This document shows, in pieces, positions 34,068-45,183 of a DNA stretch of 64,000 nucleotides. Source of the stretch: Capra hircus (lineage: Eukaryota > Chordata > Mammalia > Artiodactyla > Bovidae); assembly GCF_001704415.2 (NCBI RefSeq), contig NC_030823.1, positions 73,594,458-73,658,457 on the forward strand, given 5' to 3'. A program made the translations under genes and the position numbers. The notes beneath the pieces were generated by a model. It made no database searches. It saw only the letters and a program-made list of their open reading frames with translations, and was not told the origin of the DNA. The first letter of the stretch is position 1. Each line of letters begins with the position of its first letter.

Positions 34068-35219
34068 AGTGACTACCAAAGATTCTGTGGATTCCCCAGC
34101 CTCCAAAGGAAGGGGGGTGGAGAGAGAAAAGAATGGTTCCCTACCAGATTCTACCCAGTGAAAGCAGCACCCTGGGTTCGCTCCCAAGCCTCCATCGCCT
34201 ATTTGCACCATTGTTCCACTCCGCTGGAACTTAATAAAGGATTCTGATGTTGTTGTTGTTTTCAGGAGAGGAGAAGCAGAACCTTCCAACTTTCTACTGG
34301 AATACTTAGAGAATGTGAGAGAGAACAGGCCTATCTTGGCTGTGCCATGGTCTCTAGGTAGATATAGCTATCATATAGATAATCATATATGTCTGGTTGG
34401 CAATAAGAGTAGAAAATCTGGGAGGGGACTGGGCAAGAGCTTGGAATATCTTAACAGATTTACCTGGGGGAGACTGTGGAAATGATCTCCATCCAGAAAA
34501 TGACGCCCTGCTAAGCCCAGTGAAGCTCCATACGTAGCATCAAGAATAAAAAACAAAATACCCTCCCAAACTAGGAGAGAAATAAAGAAGTAAAGAAAGA
34601 ACAGAAAGAGAGTGGAAGGAAGGAAAGAAGGAGGAGAGGAGACAGCTTTCTTATGAGTGATTAGCGTATCCCGGCATAGGTCAGACATTTATTCATCTAC
34701 CATTTGCTAAGAAACTACTCCATTGATCAAGTACTAAAGTTACAAAGATGACTCAGTCTTTGCCTCAAGAACTTAATTTATTGTAGGCAAACAGGCGAGT
34801 AAAGAGAAAACATAAAATCAGGGAGATACTGCTGTGCCAGAAGCAAGTCCAAACATTGCAGGCACCCCAAGAACAAACACCTATCTCAGCCTTGATCCAT
34901 GGCAATCAGCTACGCACATCAATGCGAAGGCAGTCTCTGAATCCATCCTACAGGGTAAATAGAAGCTAACCAGAAAAAGGGAAAGTAGTTTGAGGGAGAA
35001 TATTCCAGGGAGGATGGAGTGCATTTGAAGAATTCCCAGGTAACGAAAAGAGGTGCTGTAAGTAAAACAGAATGAAATTAGGATGGGAACAGTGATAAAA
35101 GGTGAGACTGAAAAGAACAGTTTATAAAGGGCTTTGGGGTGGGTTTGCAAAAGAATTTGTATTTTATCCTGAGATTAATGAAGCTAATTTTAAGCCAGCA
35201 GCCAAAATGGTCAGATTCA
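34068..35219. other. Unique sequence and unnamed old repeats
   Basis: It includes an AATAAA (34232-34237) followed by a (TGT)n-like run at 34248-34260, and a purine-rich stretch at about 34575-34640. Segments near 34690-34830 and 35100-35215 resemble a common old mammalian interspersed repeat that I cannot name. No gene. Confidence 0.4.
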
Positions 35220-35576
35220 GTTTTTTGTAACTTAATTTTTTATTGAAGTATAGGTGACGTACAATGTTTCAAATGTACACATAAGTGATTCCATTATACA
35301 TACGCATTAAAGTCAGCCAGACAGAGACAACTATCTATGACATCACTTATACGTGGAATCTGAAAAAACGGTGCAAATGGAACTTGTTCAGCAGAAGTAG
35401 ACTTGCAGATGCAGGAAACAGACTCACGGTCACCCGAGGGGAAAGACGGAGGGAAGGATGCATTGGGGACTGGGGACTGACAGACACACGCCTCTACTGT
35501 ATGCGAGATAAATGACAAGCACGCCCTGTACAGCACGTGCAGCTAGGTCCACGTTTTAAATCGACCGTCGTGGTTA
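35220..35576 (-). mobile_element. L1 LINE 3' end with inverted 5' part
   Basis: About 35230-35308 reads as the antisense L1 3' UTR ('tttattgaagtatagg', 'acaatgtttcaaatgtacac', 'aagtgattccattatacat'). From about 35310 to 35576 the sequence switches to sense L1 3' UTR ('agacagagacaactatctat', 'gacatcacttatacgtggaa', 'ccctgtacagcac'). The head-to-head switch fits a twin-priming inversion. Ends are approximate and no clean target duplication was seen. Confidence 0.65.
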
Positions 35577-36186
35577 AATTATGAGATGGACCGAAAAAGT
35601 CCAGGACTGGAGGTGCAAGTGGGGAGCAGTCAGGGGGTTCTTATAATAATCCCAGGAAAATACTGAATCTAGGGAGCTGAGGGAGACGTGGGCATCGACA
35701 TAGCCCCAATCAGCCGTGAGGGGAAAGCAGTTGCTTGGGAAGGAAGAGACAGGCTCTAGAGTCCTTTGGACCAGGGTAGAACACCGTCCTATTTAGTTTC
35801 TTCCTGGGTCCCTCCTATTAAAAAAGGTTTGCTGAGAACCCTGACACTTAGAGAGTAAAGCTGATGGGTGATCCTGCCTCCTGTACCCTATCAACCTCAT
35901 TCCCCTAGAAGTTATCAGGTGTATGGTGTTGAAGAGACCACTTCAGCATCACCCAGAGGCACCTCAAACAAATAACAGCCAAAAACACCGTGCGTGGTCA
36001 AAACCATTCTAAAGAATCAGGCGGTGTGTGCCCAGAGAAGACTCCAATACTGAAAGGGCGAGGCACTTAGGGACATCTCTCTCTCCATCCCCACGGAGCT
36101 TACCAGTCACTTTCCAGAACTTGGGTCTATGTGTCGCCAGAAAACAATATGCGTAGAGTTATTGCACCCCTTCCCAAACACAGCCC

Positions 36187-36188
<2 letters not shown>
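35577..36188. other. Unique sequence, no gene seen
   Basis: The first part (to about 35700) may continue the unnamed old repeat seen before the L1 insert. Nothing else recognised. Confidence 0.35.

Positions 36189-36221
<33 letters not shown>
36189..36221 (+). repeat. (GCT)11 microsatellite
   Basis: Eleven uninterrupted GCT units in the tail of the SINE. Confidence 0.96.
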
Positions 36222-36222
<1 letters not shown>

Positions 36223-36342
36223 AGTCACTTCCATCATGTCCAACTCTGTGCGACCCCACAGACAGCAGCCCACCAGGCTCCTCCATCCACAGGATTCTCC
36301 AGGCAAGAACACTGGAGTGGGTTGCCATTTCCTTCTCCAACA
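36189..36342 (-). mobile_element. BOV-A2 SINE monomer with (GCT)11 tail
   Basis: A single Bov-A monomer in minus orientation with eleven pure GCT units at its left edge. Spurious frames through it read as poly-Ala, poly-Leu or poly-Gln. Confidence 0.93.
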
Positions 36343-38689
36343 TGGCCTATAAATGATGATATTTTTGTCTTAAGCAATGTACAACCAGGGCTCAGCACTG
36401 CACTCTTTTCAAAACATCCTGGACTCAGCCCATTAATGATACGACAGCAGCAGCAAACAGGAGCCCACGCCTCAGGGCCATAGTCACTGCCAAAGATGCC
36501 TAAGTCCCACTGGGAACAAGACAAGGATATCTGTTCTCCTCCCTCCTGGAGAGTCAGGTGCTTTGAGGCAACAAGTCTACCCAAAACCAACTGAACTTAT
36601 CATAACAGTGAGGAGGGTAAAGGGTAGCAGCCGGACTATTGAAAAATGGGAGAAAATTCAAGGAAACTCCATTCATTTCAACTTACCATCTTTGGGACGT
36701 GTTTGTTTGGGGAAAGACAACACTGATGGACAGGCAGACAGGTCTAATAAACTGTAGAGTCTCAGCATCCCTTTCTCCACTTTCCCAACCTACACTTGTG
36801 TTTGGAATCAGGTCTACATGGCTTTAGGAAGAGTCCCTCTGTCTTGTGAGTAATTCACAGAGCCTTCCCCAGGGACTGGCTACTAGCTCAAGGACTCAGT
36901 GGCAAGTGTGGAACCCTGCGATGGGATTCATATGAGTTTCCAGCAACACCCAAGGCCTCGCAATCAGCCAAGGCACCCGGTCACACATCCCAGCCCCTCT
37001 TCGAAGCCTGTCTGTGACAGTGTTGCTTTGAAATCCTGTCTGATCAGGCAGGACTTCTTAGCGATGCCATTTTCTGTTCTTTTGAAGATGCTGGGCCAGA
37101 ATAGGTGCAAGAACGGCAGCTGTAAGCCTTCCCAGGCATCGTCCCACCCAGGCACAGACCTTTCACCTCATCACCTGTTTCAGGGGAAATAGCTGGAAGT
37201 ACAGTCGTGTTTTGTGTGAATGTTAAACACACCACTCTGCACGGTCAAGAAGTCACAGCATCACCTTTGTCCTGTGCTCGGCATGTTGCCGAGGAAAGGA
37301 GGGTTCCAGGGTGTGGGGCAGGGAGAGGCTGCCCAACTGGACACTTTGATCTGGTCTCATGGACAGAAGGTTGTGAGTCTTTACCTGGAGTGACTTGAAG
37401 AACTTCCCGACTTCTCTTTGCTGCTAAACCAAGTCAAAAGGACATTCTGACCAGTTCTCTGTGATGTCTCAATTTCCACCATAATAGTATCACTCTTTGA
37501 GTAATAATATTGTCCCCAGTGGTCTGATATGAAGACATAAACTAGTACAAGAAGGATTTTGGTTTTGGGCTTGAATCAGTCACTAATCTCTCAGGTTTCC
37601 ACCTAACAAACCTGAGACACGTGGAACAGGACCAAAAGCTAGGGTTATGTAGGTTACTGGGTGCCCAGGTGAGGAAGGATGATAAAACACAGGACGAGTC
37701 TTCCGTTGCAATAGGAAAGGAGCCTTGGCAGCGGAGGCGGGGAGACAATGGTAAACAGCAGCATCTATACCCCTCACTTGGCCCTTTGTTCAAGGCCTGT
37801 CTTGACCCCAGGCTCAGTCACCACTGGATTTTAGTGCTGAAGAAATTTCAAGAGAAATGCAGGGCAAAGGTTCAGTCTCAAGCACAGCTGAACCACACTT
37901 CCTTCTAACAAAGTGGCGTGTGCATTGATGCTTTTATATCAACATATCAATAGAAACACTTCTCTCTTTTTTCACAAGGACTGTATCAGCAATTCTGTCA
38001 GACTTTCAGAAAATGTTAGTTTGTTGGCACTTAAATTTTATCTTCTCTGCCTGCATATCTACTGACCCCCAACTGGGAAAAAAAAAAGCTTTTCTGTCTA
38101 GTTATTAATGATGTATACACAGTCACTTAGGAGAACTAGAGGACTCATTCTTCAAGGAAGTATGTTGGAGCTTTTTTCTTCCTTATAAAGCAAATAGTAA
38201 CCGCCTCCAAATGTATGTGCCATTTAAACTGTTTTCTACATTGGGCTTTCTAGTACCCTTCTTAGAGAAATAAGATCTCAGAAAAATGTCACTTTATTTT
38301 TTTAACCGAATTAAGAAAGTAGGTTTAATTTGGGGTGTGGGAGGAGGAGAGCTTCTTAGGAAGGCTGCTATAATTTGAAAGAAGTTATCAAGAATAATTT
38401 GGGGAGCTTCTTCTGCAGAAGTCTGCTTAAATGGAATGCTCAAGATTGCAGCCCTGCCTACAGAGAGGGCCTCCGACATAAATGACCTGAAGCGCTCTCT
38501 TCCAGGCCCAAGAGCCGTAACCCTACAGCCTGGTCCTTCCTTTCTGGATCCCTTGGTAAAGCAAGAAAGCAGAATACCTTGTCCATCCTGTTCTCCTAGC
38601 ATGCTGAGAAATCTAATGGGATAAAAGCTCAGGTTTGCATAAGAAGTAAATCAGAGTCCGTCTCCACAAATTCTGAGCAGAGCCCATCT
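36343..38689. other. Unique sequence, no gene seen
   Basis: No recognisable exons or named repeats; frames up to about 100 codons without domains. Confidence 0.4.
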
Positions 38690-38960
38690 TGATAAATAAA
38701 ATGTGACATTCATAACAAACAAACCAAAAAGCAGATAAAGGATGAGAGCCCTCAGCATTAATGCCAGAAAACCTTTGGCGATAAATAAGTAATATTATAA
38801 TAAAAGATATTATAATGCGTTGTCATTTGTAGGAAGAAATGTAATATAGTCTGAGGAGGAAGATAGATGGCTCAAGTTGTTTCTCTGACAGTGGAAGTAA
38901 TAGCTATTGAATGTTATGTTTAGCATATCATAAAATCAGTGTTAGCAGGCAAGACAGCCC
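38690..38960. other. Possible conserved noncoding element, AT-rich
   Basis: A repeat-free AT-rich block with several 'gataaat' and 'ataata' elements and 'gcattaatgcc'. Motif density alone suggests a candidate; conservation could not be tested. Confidence 0.2.
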
Positions 38961-40489
38961 TCAAGCCTTCCTGAAGCCCGCATTCAGCCTTTGGACATCA
39001 GCAAGGAAAAGGCCTGCAATGCAGCTCACCTGGGATGGATGACCTCGATTTAAACCAAATCAGATGAGACAGAGCTTCCCCTTGGCCCTCAGCCTGAAGT
39101 GGAAATGAACTTGGGGTGACTGGAGAACGTCTTTCTTCAGCCCCCTCTGTACCTGCTATCCCCAAGGGGCTCCTGCCAAGCTCGAGCTTGAATTCATGTC
39201 GCACTGAGAACTTCTCTAAGCTGGAGGAGGAGCCACGGACCAATTCAGGATCTCCTTGGAGCTGCTGAAAATCCTCCTTCTTCTCACCTCACCAAAAAAA
39301 GAAATCTGCGCAAGTACCTACCATGTTGCCTGACCCACCCCTCCCTTATTTATTATGCCCGCTCTAGCCCCTCTACCTGAAGGAGAAGAGAGAGCCCCTT
39401 GCATGTGTGAGACAGCAGAGCCGACCTCCCTACCATTTCCAGCTGGAGCCCTGCAGCCTTCCTCATTGCAGGGACAGGAAAGCCAGTCGCGAGAAATAAT
39501 TCAACCAAGTGCTCACACAGGAGGGGGCTTCGCTTGTGCCAAATGATGCAAAAAGAACACTAAATTATTTACTTTTCTTTTTTTTTTTTTTTGGTAAATT
39601 ATCTGCCATGAAAGCCCACTAACAAAATATCCTGGGCAAAATGTATCCAACTTTTTTTCTTTTTTTTTCATTACAGGATGAATCTGAGAAAGGATTCAGA
39701 TAGTCCTCCGTCTCTGCTTCCCAGGAGCTGTAACCGTGGCAGTAGTAACTAAGTGCCGCTACTGCTGGGCTTCACCGACTGCAAGAAATGGGCCGTGGAC
39801 TCTGTGAAAGAGCTGGGCTCAGAAGAACACAGGAGGATGCCTAGGAAGACAGATACATAAGTCGTATTTCCTGAGAGGACTCGATTTACTGTGAATTTTT
39901 CTTCTTTTCTATCTAAATCTCAAGGTAAAAATTCCATCAGAAACCTCTGGCTCCCTCCCTGTACCATCAACATCCATCTCAGAAATGGGAAGAAGAGTCC
40001 TTTGCTCACAAAGTATTCTAGGAGCCACCATCTGTCCCTGTTGTTTATAGAAAGAGAAAGAAAATCCTCCAAGAAGAGCTCTGGGTGGCGTGGCTGAGCA
40101 GGGGGTGATGGTGGACTGTGCATGGGCGCTCAGGGAAGGAGACACTCACAGGCCAGGAGAGGCAGGGTGGCTGCTCCTTCCCTTCCTTAGGTCCTGGTTC
40201 AAAAACCTTGTAGAGAAGAGAGACAGACATCGAGAATCTTCTTCGCAGAGGGCTCTGTGCTAGGTGTTCTAAGAGGTATTAAAGGCAGCCCATCCTCAAG
40301 GAAGCAAGGAGATGCATACTCTCAAAATTAAGACGATGGCCAAGCAGGACAGTATTCACCCGCTCGCAAGGTCGGCAGACCTAGCTTCTCATGCCCATGA
40401 CCAGTCTCCTCTCAATAAGCAGGAGAGACAGCTTTAAGAGCTGGAGCTTTGAAATCTTAGCCACTTGACTCTGCAGCCTACTTTGACCA
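38961..40489. other. Unique sequence with T-runs, no gene seen
   Basis: A T-run of about 16 lies at 39577-39593. A polypyrimidine tract ends in 'cattacag' at 39677, resembling a splice acceptor, but the following frames stop within about 25 codons. No exon is claimed. Confidence 0.35.
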
Positions 40490-40665
40490 CTTAGTTGGTT
40501 CTGGGATGCTGGGCAAGTTATCTTCAGCTCTTTGAGCACCGAGTATCATGATATTGAAAAGCAGACAGTCACTGTGGCCACTTCATGGGACAGTTGAATG
40601 AGTTTGTGGATGCAAAGCACTTAGCACAGCATACAGTAAGTGCTCAACAAATGCTGGCTGAAAGG
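40490..40665 (+). mobile_element. MIR SINE
   Basis: 'gatgctgggcaagttatctt', 'cagctctttgagcaccgag', 'gttgaatgagtttgtggatg', 'aaagcacttagcacagcata' and 'agtaagtgctcaacaaatg' follow the plus-strand MIR order. Confidence 0.8.
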
Positions 40666-40867
40666 AAGCTGAAGATGTGCCAGACACTGGGCTTGAAACT
40701 GTCTACCCAGATGGCTGATGTGTTACTCTCCAGGAGTTTACAGGACAATCACTCAGAGTCAAATAACCGTAGCAAAATGGCAAAAACATGTACTAAGCTG
40801 CCTGTTCTTGTTAAGAGGCTGGAGATGACATAAGCCTTTATTTGGACTGTTCCCTTTATAGAGATTT

Positions 40868-40948
40868 TTGAGAGGAGCCTGGTGGTCTACAGTCCATGAG
40901 GTTGCAAAAGAATCGGATATGACTGAGCAACTAAGCATGTACGCATGC
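40868..40948 (+). mobile_element. Bov-A SINE fragment
   Basis: Only the 3' part is present: 'ggagcctggtggtctacagt', 'ccatgaggttgcaaaagaat', 'cggatatgactgagcaacta'. Confidence 0.8.
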
Positions 40949-41719
40949 CCCAAGGAGAGAAGCTGGGCCTGTAATTCTAAACCATCCTATCCAAGTTTCA
41001 TCTAAGGCCCAGTGCATGACCTGTGGAGGTTAATGCATTAATTAATTAGAACATTGCTAAAGTACCTAGTATGACATGGACACTATGATTGGTGCCAGAG
41101 ATAGATGGCATAAATTCCTGGTGTCCACCAACATCCGTGCTCTCCTTTGCTTTCTGAGCATCCAACTGGACTACGCTTCCCAGCTTCCCTTGCAGTTACA
41201 CAAAGCCATGTGGCTTGAGTTCTGGCCAATGGAATGTGAGCAGAAGTGAGGCACTCCACTTTCAACGCTGACTGGTAGAAACCTCCTACCAACGACCACT
41301 TTTTCATTCCACATCTACCAGGTGAATCAGAAGTCCTTCAGGGATCCAGAGGAGCATGCAGCCACAGATGGAGACTTGAGTCCTTGAATCTTGGGACCAG
41401 GTTAGACTGTGATATGAATGAGAAATGGACTTCTCTGCTGAGTTGCTGGGATGTGTAGGTTTATCTGCTACAACAATTAGGGTTATTTTTCATACCTAGA
41501 AGAGGAATAAACAAGATTGACTTGACCCTGGTCTTGTGGAGCTGACAGACTGTTTAAAATGAACGATTAAGTTAGTAATTAAAGTGTAGCATGATGAGTG
41601 TTGGAGCAGTAAAAAGACAGAGATGTGGAAGCAGACAGTAGGATGACCCAAGCTAATCAGACAGTTCAAGAAATTCTTTAGAAAAGATGCAATTATCAAG
41701 AGACTTGAAAGATGGCGTG
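40949..41719. other. Unnamed old repeats and unique sequence
   Basis: About 41150-41280 ('ctacgcttcccagcttccct', 'tggccaatggaatgtgagca') and 41500-41710 resemble common old mammalian repeats that I cannot name. No gene. Confidence 0.35.
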
Positions 41720-42081
41720 CCCATCAGCTCTGGCTGCCAGAGCAGAGTACCATGGGCTAGGTGACTCAGAACAACAGAAATGTCCTCATTCGCAGGTTTA
41801 GAACTGGGAGTCCAAGATCAGGGTGTCAGTCGAGTTGGTTCCATTCTGAGTTTCTCTCCACGCCTTGCAGATGGCTGCCTCCTCACTCTGTCCTCACATG
41901 GCCTTTCCGCCACGTGTACACACATCCGTATGCTAATCTGCTCTTATCCTTAACACCAGTCCAATTGGATTAGGGCCCACCTCGCTTCACCAGAATTATC
42001 TCTTTAAAGGCCCTGTCTCCAAAGACAGCACATGATGAGATACTGGAGTTAAAACTTCAGCATATGCATACAGCCCATAAC
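41720..42081 (-). mobile_element. MaLR (MLT1-type) LTR
   Basis: On the plus strand: 'gggagtccaagatcagggtg', 'ccttgcagatggctgcctcc', 'ctgtcctcacatggcctttc', 'ttggattagggcccacc', 'aaaggccctgtctccaaaga' and 'catacagcccataacag', the reverse of MLT1. Similar in layout to 1296-1680. Confidence 0.7.
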
Positions 42082-42083
42082 AG

Positions 42084-42330
42084 ACGGCTGAAGCTGAAGC
42101 TCCAATACTTTGGCCACCTGACGCAATGAGCCGACTTATCAGAAAAGACGCTGGTGCTGGGAAAGACTGAAGGCAGGAGGAGTAGGGGACAACAGAGGAT
42201 GAGATGGTTGGATGACATCACCGACTTGATGGACATGAGTTTGAAAAAGCTCCAGGAGATGGTGAAGGACAGGGAAGCCTGGTGTGCTGCAGTCTATGGG
42301 GTCACAAAGAATCGGGCAACACTGAGCGAC
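42084..42330 (+). mobile_element. BovB LINE 3' end fragment
   Basis: It carries the C-terminal coding and 3' end of BovB ('gctccaatactttggccacc', 'gggacaacagaggatgagat', 'gacttgatggacatgagttt', 'acactgagcgac'), directly after the MaLR LTR. The fragment reads openly in one frame for about 60 codons. Confidence 0.85.
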
Positions 42331-42484
42331 TTCACTTTCACTTTCATGCTTTGGAGAAGGAAATGGCAACCCACTCCAGAGTTCTTGCCTGGAGAATCCT
42401 AGGGATGGAGGAGCCTGGTGGGCTGCCATCTATGGGGTCACACAGAGTCAGACACAACTGACGTGACTTAGCAGCAGTAGCAGC
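42331..42484 (+). mobile_element. BOV-A2/Bov-A SINE with AGC tail
   Basis: Directly joined to the BovB fragment: 'ttcactttcactttcatgct', 'ggagaaggaaatggcaaccc', 'gagcctggtgggctgccatc', ending 'gacttagcagcagtagcag'. Bov-A itself derives from the BovB 3' end (family knowledge). Confidence 0.88.
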
Positions 42485-42889
42485 TGAAGGATTGGGGTGA
42501 ACCTCGGGTTCTCTCTCGGGTCCAATGATGAGAGCAGCACAGAGAAAGCAGGGGGATGAGGAAAGAGCTCACATTTATAAGAAGGAAGCTGTAGAGCTAT
42601 TCAAGGGGTGATTCAGATCACACCCTGACAGCAGTGCTTTGATTGCAGATTTGGAGCTTAAGATATGAAACATCAAATTGCAGAAAGGCAGGAAACAGCA
42701 GCGCACCTTGGCTCTCTGGGGAGGGAAGGAGACTGACTGCAGCTGTGGTCTGTGGACCTGGAGCCTTCATGGGGCTACTCTGCTTGCCAAGAAATCCCAG
42801 GAGGGTCTTTTAGAGTAAAGATTGGCCCCAGAAGTCAGATCGCAGAATGATAGCTACCTGGCCATGTGCAGAGATTGAAGATCAATGGA
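42485..42889. other. Unique sequence, no gene seen
   Basis: Nothing recognised. Confidence 0.4.
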
Positions 42890-43085
42890 TGAAAGATCAA
42901 TCTGAATAAATGATCTATTAATATATACCACAGGTTCCTAGCAATTAATCTCCAGGAGAATGACAGCCCGCCAGTTACAGTGAACTGCTGACGGTGATTG
43001 ACATAATGGGATCGTCTGCAGCTGCCAGGCTGCTGAGTTAGTGATATTCACATTTATTTTCCTGGTTGGATTGAGTGGTTTCTGG
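42890..43085. other. Possible conserved noncoding element
   Basis: A repeat-free block with 'gcaattaatctc' (homeodomain type), 'gtgattgacataat' (PBX/MEIS-like TGATTGACA) and 'gcagctgcc' (E-box CAGCTG) within about 90 bp. Enhancer status is inference. Confidence 0.3.
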
Positions 43086-43489
43086 GGCAGCTCTGGAGTT
43101 TAGAACTGAAAACATACTGCTCACAAGACCAAAATAGTCTCTTCTAAGAGAAGGTGTACATAAGCAAATCTAGGACCAACCACTGATCTACTGGAAGGAA
43201 AAAAGAGAGACCTTTCTTCTCTCCCAAGTGCTTAGTGAGGTCTTTGAAACATGGAGCTTGGTAGAGGGATTTGGAGAACCTTGCTCAGAAAGGAGGAAAG
43301 TTACCCCACATTTGAGGGCTGTCATCATGAATGGAAATAACTGCATAGCCATTAGAAATATGTATTTTAGAGTATTTTCCCTCTTTTTTTTTTTAGAAGA
43401 ATGCCATGAAGGACACTTGTTCTTCCAAAATACGTGACCCCAGACTTTTTGTCTTCTAAGCTCAGAATTTGAAAGTCTGCCTAGTGAAT
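43086..43489. other. Unique sequence, no gene seen
   Basis: Nothing recognised. A T9 run lies near 43386. Confidence 0.35.
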
Positions 43490-44295
43490 CCGTACTTATT
43501 CTTCAAAGCCCATCTCATTAGCCTATAACCTTTCCTGAAAGATATTTCCCAGGTGCTTTTGTTGCTCCTCCCAAAACGTATCCCCAGTCCACCCACCCTT
43601 CTCTGTGTCCACACCTACCATTTTAGCCCAGGCCACTGGTATCACTTGCCTGCACTTCTGCCAGAGCTTCCTACCTGGTCTCCCCGCTGACCGCCTTACC
43701 CGTGGTCTAGTCTTCACACAACAGCCAAATTCTGTGTTTTAATTATATATCAATGTGTATTATTACCATTGCACTCAGAGGAAATTTCACTCTAATCCTC
43801 ACCACGGCCCACATAGCCCTACAAAAGCTGGCTCCTCACAGCTCCTATGCTTTCACCTCTTACCAAGCTCCCGACAGTTCCTGCTGCACCAGGATAAGGT
43901 CAGACTCTTCTGCTTCAGGAAGCCTTCCTTTTTCTGTCCACCCTCCCTATCCCCTTCTTCTCCCGAGCCCCACAGTTCAGATCTCCCCATAATGGTTTCC
44001 TCATCATATGTAGATTTCAACTCCTCGAAGAGGCATATCTGGACCAAGCCAGTAGCTTCCAGTACCTCACCCGAGTCGCTGTCATATCACCTTTACTGCC
44101 TTCACAGCGCTCATCATTATGTGGAATTATATATATATATAATGTATGTATAGTACTTGTTTATTACCTGTCTTTACCCACTAGAAGTTAAGCACCATAA
44201 AAATAGAATAGTTCTAGTATTATTTGCATTTCGCAGCAGGCAATCAAGTGCCTGGCTTACAGCAAGTGTTCAAGTCTTTTTAGAGTGAATGACTG
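43490..44295 (+). mobile_element. L2 LINE 3' fragments
   Basis: Old L2 in pieces: about 43490-43560 ('tcttcaaagcccatctcatt', 'acctttcctgaaagat'), about 43765-43935 ('tgcttcaggaagccttcctt'), and about 44020-44295 ('catcattatgtggaattata', 'tgtttattacctgtctttac', 'cccactagaagttaagcacc', 'aagtgcctggcttacagcaa'). Its frames are broken. An (AT)n run lies at about 44118-44131. Confidence 0.6.
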
Positions 44296-44499
44296 AAACA
44301 ATGCCACAAGCTATCACTTACTCCTCCGAATTCCCATCGTATCCGATTCCCTTCTCAGTAAAGATGTTCACTACACTGTCGAATGGGGATCTGTCAGAAT
44401 CCATTTCTCTCGTCCTTGATTACGAGCACCTTATGGAGAGGAACATGTATCCTGAGATGGCATGTACTAAAGCAGAGGACACAGTGTTATCCACATCGT

Positions 44500-44645
44500 C
44501 AGTATTTCTCAAACGTTAATGGGCGTACAAATCAGTGAGAGGATCCTGTCAAAATGCAGTTTCTGATTCACAGTCTGGAGCGGAACTCAAGCACTCCTAA
44601 TAGGGTTCTGAGTGATGCCAGTACTGCTGGTACTCAGCATATTTT
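44500..44645 (+). mobile_element. MER5A-like DNA transposon
   Basis: 'gtcagtatttctcaaacgtt', 'aatgggcgtacaaatcagtg', 'tgcagtttctgattcacagt' and 'gatgccagtactgctggtac' follow the MER5A order. Confidence 0.65.
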
Positions 44646-44689
44646 GCATAGAAAGGCATATTTTGAGTCAGTGACTTAAAATGTTGTTG

Positions 44690-44780
44690 TTCCTTCCCTT
44701 TGTATTTGCTACAGAGCCCCGCACAGCACTGGATATAAATTAGCATATATTAAGGAGAATGAATAAATGAATGAGTTAAA
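44690..44780 (+). mobile_element. L2 LINE 3' end
   Basis: 'tatttgctacagagccccgc', 'acagcactggatataaatta' and 'gaatgaataaatgaatgag' match the L2 terminus with its (TGAA)-type tail. Confidence 0.65.
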
Positions 44781-45183
44781 TGCTCTCAAATTTAGAGGAA
44801 GTAAAACTGACTCATCAAGAATTAAATAATATGCTTTACCTAAGACATCACAGTCCAGTCTAGAATCCTTGCCTCTATGGCTCTTTCCTGAGTCACAAGT
44901 CGTCCCTCCAGTCCTCTTAGGGTCAAGGTTTACAGGTTCAAAGACATCAAAGATAAACCATGAGTAGCCCCCCACCCCAAAATAAATGTCAAAGCTCTGG
45001 GAGGGGCACCCCGAGAGGAGAAGGGGCCATTGCTTGGTAACTACCCAGTTCACTCACACCCCTGCAGGCTGTCAGGGTTTTGTGGTCTGCCCAGCCTGGA
45101 GGGGTATCATCCAAGAGATTTATGCCTGCCAGGCCTTTCTTCTTGGCAGAATCCATCGCATTTACATACACCAATTGCTAAAG
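44781..45183. other. Unique sequence upstream of BovB
   Basis: Nothing recognised. The exact 5' edge of the BovB element is uncertain and might lie within this stretch. Confidence 0.35.

Noticed and set aside
34147..34265. Possible second retroviral LTR end or gene 3' end (AATAAA)
   Set aside because: No TG...CA borders, no target duplication and no recognisable upstream exon.
36107..36343. Frames with poly-Ala, poly-Gln or poly-Leu
   Set aside because: They are translations of the (GCT)11 tail of a BOV-A2 SINE, not a polyglutamine gene.
39650..39780. Possible splice acceptor followed by an ATG
   Set aside because: The polypyrimidine tract and AG look good, but all frames close within about 25 codons and no donor or homology was seen.
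43755..44153. 132-codon frame
   Set aside because: It lies within decayed L2 sequence and ends in an AT run.
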